A DNA stretch of 58,373 nucleotides from Salibaculum sp031581025 (lineage in GTDB: Bacteria; Pseudomonadota; Alphaproteobacteria; Rhodobacterales; Rhodobacteraceae), in the NCBI RefSeq assembly GCF_031581025.1, contig NZ_JAVLCA010000014.1; one strand, 5' to 3'. The notes under the pieces are model-generated. The model worked only from the letters and a program-made list of their open reading frames with translations. It was not told the DNA's origin and searched no databases. Shown in pieces: positions 53,061 through 58,373 of this stretch; the first letter of the stretch is position 1, and every line of letters starts with the position of its first letter. A program made the translations under genes and the position numbers.

Positions 53061-54449
53061 ATGGCATCCTATGACGTCATAATCATCGGCTCCGGCCCCG
53101 GCGGCTATGTCTGCGCGATCCGCTGTGCGCAACTGGGCCTGAAAACGGCTGTGGTCGAGGGGCGCGAGACGCTGGGCGGCACCTGCCTGAACGTGGGCTG
53201 CATCCCCTCCAAGGCGCTGCTGCACGCCACGCACATGCTGCACGAGGCCGAGCACAACTTTACCGAGATGGGCCTGAAGGGCAAAAGCCCCTCCGTCGAC
53301 TGGACACAGATGATGGCCTACAAGGAAAAGACCATCGGCCAGAACACCCAGGGCATCGAATACCTGTTCAAGAAGAACAAGATCGACTGGCTCAAGGGCT
53401 GGGGGTCGATCCCCGAGGCCGGCAAGGTCAAGGTCGGCGACGACACCCATGAGGCCAAGAACATCATCATCGCCAGCGGCTCCGACGTGGCCAGCCTGCC
53501 CGGTGTCAAGATCGACGAGGACACCGTGGTCTCCTCGACCGGGGCGCTGAGCCTCAAGAAGCCACCAAAGAAACTGGTGGTGATCGGCGCCGGTGTCATC
53601 GGGCTGGAACTGGGCAGCGTCTACCAGCGACTCGGCGCCGAGGTGACGGTGATCGAATACCTCGACACCATCACACCGGGCATGGACGCCGAAGTGCAGA
53701 AGGGGTTTCAGAAACTGCTGAAGAAGCAGGGGATGGACTTCATCATGGGCGCCGCCGTGCAGGGGGTCGAGACGCTCAAGACCAAGGCCAAGGTGACTTA
53801 CAAGCTGCGCAAGGACGACAGCAAGCATGTGCTGGACGCCGATACCGTTCTGGTCGCCACGGGCCGCAAGCCCTATACTGACGGGCTGGGGCTGGAGGCG
53901 TTGGGCGTCGAGATGAGCGATCGCGGCCAAATCAAGACCGACGCGCATTTCGCCACGAACGTCTCGGGCATCTATGCCATCGGCGATGCCATCGCCGGGC
54001 CCATGCTGGCCCACAAGGCCGAGGATGACGGCATGGCCTGCGCCGAGACCCTCGCCGGCCAGGTCGGGCACGTGGACTACAACCTTGTGCCGGGCGTGAT
54101 CTACACCCACCCCGAGGTGGCCAACGTCGGGCAGACCGAGGCACAACTCAAGGAGGCCGGCCGCGCCTACAAGGTCGGCAAGTTCAACTTCATGGGCAAT
54201 GGCCGGGCCAAGGCGAATTTCGTCGCCGACGGCTTCGTGAAGATCCTGGCCGACACGGAAACCGACCGCATCCTGGGCTGCCACATCATCGGCCCCATGG
54301 CGGGCGACCTGATCCACGAGGTCTGCGTGGCCATGGAATTCGGCGCGGCGGCCGAGGACCTGGCACGCACCAGCCACGCCCATCCGACATACTCCGAAGC
54401 CGTGCGCGAGGCGGCCCTGGCCTGCGGCGACGGGCCGATCCACAGCTAG
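53061..54449 (+). CDS. lpd: Dihydrolipoyl dehydrogenase (E3)
   Basis: E3 reoxidises the lipoyl groups of the 2-oxoglutarate dehydrogenase complex. The 462 residues start MASYDVIIIGSGPGGYVCAI (FAD), with the redox pair in GGTCLNVGCIPS (Cys42, Cys47), NAD-binding VIGAGVIGLELG, IYAIGDAIAGPML and the C-terminal HAHPTYSEAVREA with the catalytic His-Glu pair. It is the last gene of the suc operon, followed by a terminator. Confidence 0.97.
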   Translation: MASYDVIIIGSGPGGYVCAIRCAQLGLKTAVVEGRETLGGTCLNVGCIPSKALLHATHMLHEAEHNFTEMGLKGKSPSVDWTQMMAYKEKTIGQNTQGIEYLFKKNKIDWLKGWGSIPEAGKVKVGDDTHEAKNIIIASGSDVASLPGVKIDEDTVVSSTGALSLKKPPKKLVVIGAGVIGLELGSVYQRLGAEVTVIEYLDTITPGMDAEVQKGFQKLLKKQGMDFIMGAAVQGVETLKTKAKVTYKLRKDDSKHVLDADTVLVATGRKPYTDGLGLEALGVEMSDRGQIKTDAHFATNVSGIYAIGDAIAGPMLAHKAEDDGMACAETLAGQVGHVDYNLVPGVIYTHPEVANVGQTEAQLKEAGRAYKVGKFNFMGNGRAKANFVADGFVKILADTETDRILGCHIIGPMAGDLIHEVCVAMEFGAAAEDLARTSHAHPTYSEAVREAALACGDGPIHS

Positions 54450-54471
54450 GGCTGACTGTCGCGCGCCAACG

Positions 54472-54500
54472 GGGCTCCGCAGTGTGCCGGGGCCCTTTTT
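54472..54500 (+). terminator. Rho-independent terminator after lpd
   Basis: An 8-base stem (GGGCTCCG pairing with CGGGGCCC, one G-U) with an 8-base loop is followed by TTTTT. It ends the sucC-to-lpd transcript. Confidence 0.8.
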
Positions 54501-54636
54501 CCTTTGCCGCACGGTCCCCTGCCCTGCTCTTGCAGCCGGGGCGCATCGGCCCCACAAATCGCCGCCTCGGGGCCAAAAACCTGCCCCAATGGGGGTTCAT
54601 CTGTTTGGACGTTGTGTGCGAAGCGGGGAAAGACCT

Positions 54637-55254
54637 ATGCCAGCAGCCATCGTCCGTTTTTTCCCCGCCTTGGCCCTGGTGCTGGCTCTGGCGCCCCCGG
54701 CCGAGGCGGGCCTCGCTGACCTCTGGGCGCAAGGGCCTGCCCCCCTTGCGCGGGCTGTCATCGTCGATCACACGGGGCCGGTCCTTGTGGGCCTCGGCGG
54801 CCTTGTCGCACTGCTGGCTTGGCGGATCCGCACAGGCCGCAAGCGGCGGCAGCGCAGGGTCTCGGACGCGCTGGCGCTCAATGCGCTGGCGGCGATGACC
54901 CATGTCGCGATTTCCGATGGCAATATGGATGACCGCGCGATCAGCCGTATCGCGGCAATCCTGGCGCGTCTGACCGGGCGGGCCTACGCGCCGAGCCGGG
55001 TGCGCGACATGATCGAGCAGGTGCAGGCGCATATCGCCGACGTTGATGCCCTGGGCGCGGGCCTGACCGAGGCCGAGAGCCGGATCGTTCTGGAATCCGC
55101 GCTGCGCCTTGCCGTGGCCGATGGTCAGATCCGCCCCGGGGCCTACCGGCGGGTCAGTCAGATCGCGCACTGGTTGCGCATCGGTGGGGCAGACTTTCGC
55201 GACGCCCTTGAAACGGTCTCCGCGACCCTGAACGAGGACGCCCGCGCGGTCTGA
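54637..55254 (+). CDS. TerB-like domain membrane protein
   Basis: The ATG at 54637 follows GGGAAAGA and gives 205 residues. An N-terminal hydrophobic signal (FFPALALVLALAPPAEA) and a second helix (GPVLVGLGGLVALLAW) precede a cytoplasmic-type TerB/DnaJ-associated helical domain, with AAMTHVAISDGNMDDRAIS and ALRLAVADGQIRPGAYRRV. Such domains may bind metal through acidic residues. The function is unknown. It is convergent with the GntR gene, whose stop is the next base. Confidence 0.75.
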   Translation: MPAAIVRFFPALALVLALAPPAEAGLADLWAQGPAPLARAVIVDHTGPVLVGLGGLVALLAWRIRTGRKRRQRRVSDALALNALAAMTHVAISDGNMDDRAISRIAAILARLTGRAYAPSRVRDMIEQVQAHIADVDALGAGLTEAESRIVLESALRLAVADGQIRPGAYRRVSQIAHWLRIGGADFRDALETVSATLNEDARAV

Positions 55255-55905
55255 TCAGACCTTGAGCATCCGCAGGCCCTGCGTGGCATCGCTGCGCACG
55301 GCCAGGCGCAGGCCGGGTTCATCCCCGGCCTTGAGCGCGGCCAGGATCAGCTTGTGGTTATGCGGTGGTTCGGTCCGGCGCAGCTGGCCATAGAGCTTGG
55401 ACATGGTCGGGCCCAGTTGCAGCCAGACGGTCTCGGCGATGGCCAGCATGGCCGGGGCCTGCGACCGCAGGTATAGTGTGCGATGGAACTCGAGGTTGAG
55501 GCGAATGTAACCGCTGGCATCGTGCCGGGCGATCATCTGCCGGACACGGTGGTTGATCTCTTCCAGCCGCTCGATCAGCGCCAGATGGGCCCGCGGCAGG
55601 GCGCGGCTGGCCAGTTCCGGCTCCAGCAGGGCCCGCAGGGCGGCCAGTTCCTCGATCCGTTCGTTCGACAACTCGGGCGTGAAGACCCGCCCCGAAGAGG
55701 ACAGCGACAGCGCGCCTTCGGCCACCAGACGGCGCACCGCCTCGCGCGCAGGCGTCATAGAGACGCCGAAATCCTTGCCGATGCCGCGCAGGGTCAGGTG
55801 CTGGCCCGGGTGCATCTCGCCATGCAGGATGCGCAACCGCAGCGCCCGGTAGACCCTGTCATGGGCGGCGCCGGTGGGTTCGGTGGCCTTGGAGTGAATG
55901 AGCAT
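55255..55905 (-). CDS. GntR family transcriptional regulator, FCD subfamily (AkgR-like?)
   Basis: The 216-residue protein has an N-terminal winged helix (HDRVYRALRLRILHGEMHPG, recognition region FGVSMTPAREAVRRL at 46-60). Its FCD ligand-binding domain has LNLEFHRTLYLRSQAP and HNHKLILAALKAGD, where the His residues usually bind metal. A TGTGATCACA palindrome lies eight bases upstream of the ATG and recurs upstream of sdhC and sucC. AkgR in Rhodobacter sphaeroides is a GntR-family activator of TCA-cycle genes; I infer that this may be its counterpart. The ligand is unknown. Confidence 0.85.
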   Translation of the reverse strand: MLIHSKATEPTGAAHDRVYRALRLRILHGEMHPGQHLTLRGIGKDFGVSMTPAREAVRRLVAEGALSLSSSGRVFTPELSNERIEELAALRALLEPELASRALPRAHLALIERLEEINHRVRQMIARHDASGYIRLNLEFHRTLYLRSQAPAMLAIAETVWLQLGPTMSKLYGQLRRTEPPHNHKLILAALKAGDEPGLRLAVRSDATQGLRMLKV

Positions 55906-55912
55906 GCGCCCA

Positions 55913-55922
55913 TGTGATCACA
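55913..55922. promoter_or_regulatory. TGTGATCACA operator at the GntR start
   Basis: A single perfect copy lies eight bases upstream of the GntR ATG and would overlap the ribosome-binding or promoter region. Its position suggests autorepression. It matches the paired sites upstream of sdhC and sucC. Confidence 0.65.
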
Positions 55923-55948
55923 AATCCGGATGCGGTCAACCGGCCCCG

Positions 55949-56638
55949 TTACTCGAAACGGATACGGTGCAGCGACGCGCCCTCGTCTCGCAGCCACCGC
56001 CGGGGGCCGGCGTGGCCGGGAAAGAGCCGGTCCACCACCGCCCAGAAGGCCGGTGAATGGTCCATATGCGCCAGATGCGCCACCTCGTGGGCCGCGACAT
56101 AGTCCAACACCGCGTCAGGTGCCATGATCAGACGCCAAGAAAACATCAGATCCCCGCGGGGCGAACAGGACCCCCAGCGCGAGCGCGTGTCGCGCAGGGT
56201 GATCCGGCCGTAATCGCGGCCCAACGCAGCGGCATGCCGATCACAGGCCGCGACCAGCGCGTCCCGCGCGCGGGTCTTGAAAAACCCCGCCAGCCGCGGG
56301 CCCAGCCGGTCGGCATCCGGCGGGGCAAGCAGCCTCTCGCCGTCCTGCAGCACGCCGCGCCCCGTGCCCGGCGCAAGGATCAGCGACTCACCGCGGTAGG
56401 GCAGTGCCTGCCCGAAGGCCGGGCGCTGCTCGGGGATCACGGCGGCCAGTTGCGCGCGCAGCCAGCCCGCGCGGTCCTGCAAGAAGGCGCGCGCCTCTCG
56501 CTCGCGCACCCGCGCCGGCACGGTCAGCGTCGCGCGCCCGTCCAGCCGCGATACGCGCAATGTCAGCCGCCGCGCTCGCGCGTTGCGCCGCACGACGACC
56601 TCGACCGAGGGGTTGCCTTCAAGCACAAGACGGCCCAT
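55949..56638 (-). CDS. YgjP-like (M48/DUF45) zinc metallopeptidase-fold protein
   Basis: The 229-residue protein has the motif AAHEVAHLAHMDHSPAFW (HExxH 184-188, third ligand His194) and the family block RDTRSRWGSCSPRGDLMFSW. YgjP/DUF45 proteins resemble zinc peptidases; a substrate is not known. It is divergent from the TIGR02300 gene and lies 43 bases upstream of the GntR gene on the same strand. Confidence 0.88.
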   Translation of the reverse strand: MGRLVLEGNPSVEVVVRRNARARRLTLRVSRLDGRATLTVPARVREREARAFLQDRAGWLRAQLAAVIPEQRPAFGQALPYRGESLILAPGTGRGVLQDGERLLAPPDADRLGPRLAGFFKTRARDALVAACDRHAAALGRDYGRITLRDTRSRWGSCSPRGDLMFSWRLIMAPDAVLDYVAAHEVAHLAHMDHSPAFWAVVDRLFPGHAGPRRWLRDEGASLHRIRFE

Positions 56639-56747
56639 ATGCGCCCTTCACGAAATGCCCGCGTGTTAGCCTTTGACACGCCAGATAGCTTATGGCAGGG
56701 GACGGCGATAACGCCAAGTGCTGCCATATCGCACAGAGGAATCAAAG

Positions 56748-57080
56748 ATGCCCAAGGAAGAATGGGGAACCAAGCGGGTGTGCCCGACCACCGGGAAACG
56801 GTTCTATGACCTGAACGCCAATCCCATCGTCAGCCCCTATACGGGCGAGGTGGTCCAGGTCGAGACAGGCAAGACCCGCACCATGGTTGCCGATGCCGCG
56901 GACGCCCAGTCGAAGAAAGCCGAGGAAAAGACCTCGGACGACGAGGAAATCGTCCTCGACGACAGCGAGGAAGAGTCCGGCGCCAGCCTGGGCGACGATG
57001 TGCTGGAGGATGACGACGGCGACGACAATGTCTCGCTCGACGATCTGACAGACGTGGCCGCGCCCAACGACGATACCTGA
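56748..57080 (+). CDS. TIGR02300 family protein (FYDLN acid domain)
   Basis: The 110-residue protein starts MPKEEWGTKRVCPTTGKRFY and contains the hallmark FYDLNANPIVSPYTGE, followed by a long acidic tail (DDEEIVLDDSEEESG and DDDGDDN). The family is restricted to alphaproteobacteria and has no known function. The start at 56748 is the family start. It lies about 100 bases upstream of tRNA-Ala. Confidence 0.92.
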   Translation: MPKEEWGTKRVCPTTGKRFYDLNANPIVSPYTGEVVQVETGKTRTMVADAADAQSKKAEEKTSDDEEIVLDDSEEESGASLGDDVLEDDDGDDNVSLDDLTDVAAPNDDT

Positions 57081-57178
57081 AGCCACGAAGGAAATTGGCG
57101 CAGGCGGGACTTTTCGCTTGATCTCGCCCGCGCCCGTGCTTAGAGAGCAACACGTCGCCACAAGGTGACAACAATATC

Positions 57179-57254
<76 letters not shown>

Positions 57255-57292
57255 TTTCCTTAAAGTTCAACATGATAGCTCGACATTAGACT

Positions 57293-57317
57293 GGTGTGAC
57301 ACAAAGGTGTGACACAA
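57293..57317. repeat. Tandem GGTGTGACACAA repeats before the integrase
   Basis: Two exact copies of GGTGTGACACAA (57293-57304 and 57306-57317), 13 bases apart, end one base before the integrase start codon. Each contains the palindrome TGTGACACA. They may be arm-type integrase or excisionase binding sites, or an operator controlling the integrase. Confidence 0.5.
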
Positions 57318-57318
57318 G

Positions 57319-58373
57319 ATGAAGCTACATGGGTATGTGAGTAAATCACGACACGGGATATTCTACTTCCGTTGGCCGATACTGACATCGGGCCGAAATC
57401 CGACACGCAAGACTGTCAGGCTATCCCTTGGAACAAGATGTCCAGAAGAGGCTGGCATGTTGGCTCGGCATCTCGCAAGTTGCGGGTTCGCGTTGAAGCA
57501 ACAACTACAAGAAGCACGCATGGACCACGCAGCACTCCGGGCAGCGATCACAGACTACTTCCGCACGCAACTTGCCGAAGCAAAAGCGCGCCGTGCATCA
57601 CTTGGGCCGTATACTTCAGAGGAACGCGAGCAGGTGCAGAACAGCGTCGCTCTGCTAGAAGCGGGCAATGGTGACTACTGGCGGCTTGTGGGGCGCGACT
57701 TCGCAGAGCAAGAGTTGGGCCGGTTCTTTGACTTTTCCGGGCTGTCGCGTGATGTCTACTGGCCTCATGCCATTGAAGTTCTGAACGAGATCAGGAAGGC
57801 CAAGATCGGAGCGGGCAACGAAATCTTGGCCTTCGCCGAGACGCTGGATGCCTACGATTTCTCAGGGCCTCAGAGCGCCGGACAGGCGAGGGTTCCACCT
57901 CCGGCGGCCACCTACGGGGTAGGAAACGATAAGGGCTCTCAGCGGCCCGCAAATTGGGCGTCTGACCCGATGCTATCCGATATCTTTGCCGCCCGTCAGG
58001 CCGAAGCAAACCGTAGCTCGGAGTGGTCAGCCAAGTTAGGCGCGGACTATTGGGTCTGGGTGGGGCTCTTTATTGAGTTGGCCGGGGATCGGCCGATCTC
58101 AACCTACCGGAAAGCTGATGCCCGAGCGTTCAAGGATGTCTTGCAAGAACTCCCCGCAAACCGAACCAAGTACGCTGCGACAGAGGGGCTAGGTCCACGC
58201 GAAGCCGTAAACGCAGGCAAGCAGCACGGCCTTGCCGTCATCTCCACCACCACTGTGAACAAGGGACTCGGACGACTACAGACGATCTGGAAGTGGGCGG
58301 ACAAACAATTGGATGAAGACCTACCAGACATCTTCGGCCCCATGAAGGTTGCCGCCAGAGCGACCGCCCGACA
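57319..58373 (+). CDS. Tyrosine-type phage integrase, N-terminal part (cut by window end)
   Basis: An uninterrupted frame starts at ATG 57319 and is open to the last base, 351 codons and two bases, without a stop. The start MKLHGYVSKSRHGIFYFRWP is the N-terminal domain of DUF6538-type site-specific integrases (beta strands, usually an arm-binding domain). A long helical region follows, including the core-binding domain near WVWVGLFIELAGDRPISTY. The catalytic domain with the R-H-R-Y residues lies beyond the window, so activity cannot be judged. Codon use and base composition differ from the housekeeping genes, consistent with transfer. Confidence 0.88.
   Translation, partial: MKLHGYVSKSRHGIFYFRWPILTSGRNPTRKTVRLSLGTRCPEEAGMLARHLASCGFALKQQLQEARMDHAALRAAITDYFRTQLAEAKARRASLGPYTSEEREQVQNSVALLEAGNGDYWRLVGRDFAEQELGRFFDFSGLSRDVYWPHAIEVLNEIRKAKIGAGNEILAFAETLDAYDFSGPQSAGQARVPPPAATYGVGNDKGSQRPANWASDPMLSDIFAARQAEANRSSEWSAKLGADYWVWVGLFIELAGDRPISTYRKADARAFKDVLQELPANRTKYAATEGLGPREAVNAGKQHGLAVISTTTVNKGLGRLQTIWKWADKQLDEDLPDIFGPMKVAARATAR

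Larger units (their letters stand above)
57255..58373 (+). mobile_element. Left end of an island/prophage integrated at tRNA-Ala
   Basis: From the tRNA-Ala 3' end to the window edge the DNA is AT-richer than its left neighbour and carries an integrase pointing away from the tRNA. The attL core should lie in the 3' half of the tRNA; the matching attR must be outside the window. Cargo genes are not visible here. Confidence 0.75.

Overview
The window is GC-rich chromosomal DNA from an alphaproteobacterium, most likely Rhodobacteraceae/Roseobacter clade. The evidence is the gene order rsmI / LppC-like lipoprotein / glnD / murJ / rhomboid / trpS, the presence of MmcB, RibB with a degenerate second domain, crotonyl-CoA carboxylase/reductase and ethylmalonyl-CoA mutase, TIGR02300, and an H-NS/HvrA-like protein. 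Nearly all of it is dense, ordinary housekeeping DNA, but both edges look like mobile-element boundaries.

Layout. Positions 1-63 are AT-richer sequence fused to a 5'-truncated yifB/comM. From 0.6 to 3.8 kb a leftward operon carries rsmI, yraN, gshB and an esterase. From 3.9 to 11.3 kb lie a PBP-activator-like lipoprotein, glnD, murJ and trpS, with a rhomboid homologue that has lost its catalytic residues. From 11.3 to 16.4 kb are MmcB, HdeD, a RecD-like helicase and a TIGR02186/TauE pair. From 16.5 to 22.0 kb there is a BMP-type nucleoside ABC transporter with a purine nucleoside phosphorylase. From 22.2 to 28.3 kb are rimI-tsaB-nifU, a stress protein, ilvE and ribB-ribH-nusB.

From 28.4 to 54.5 kb, central carbon metabolism is concentrated. 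Ethylmalonyl-CoA pathway genes (ccr, ecm, mesaconyl-CoA hydratase, mcl2) are interleaved with TCA genes (sdhCDAB, mdh, sucCD-sucAB-lpd). Together they would let the cell assimilate acetyl-CoA through methylsuccinyl- and methylmalyl-CoA derivatives and feed succinyl-CoA and malate into the TCA cycle. Two small lipoprotein genes sit between sdhA and sdhB. A 58-residue membrane microprotein sits between sucD and sucA. A low-GC ORF and a GIY-YIG nuclease flanked by inverted palindromic repeats sit between sucB and lpd.

The most interesting signal is regulatory. The palindrome TGTGATCACA (core GTGATCAC) was found five times by eye. There is a pair upstream of sdhC, a pair upstream of sucC, and one copy touching the start codon of a GntR/FCD regulator gene at 55.3-55.9 kb. 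I infer a local TCA-cycle regulon, with that regulator resembling AkgR of Rhodobacter.

The right edge holds a tRNA-Ala(GGC) followed at once by the N-terminal part of a tyrosine-type integrase, the usual end of an integrated island. The island continues beyond the window.
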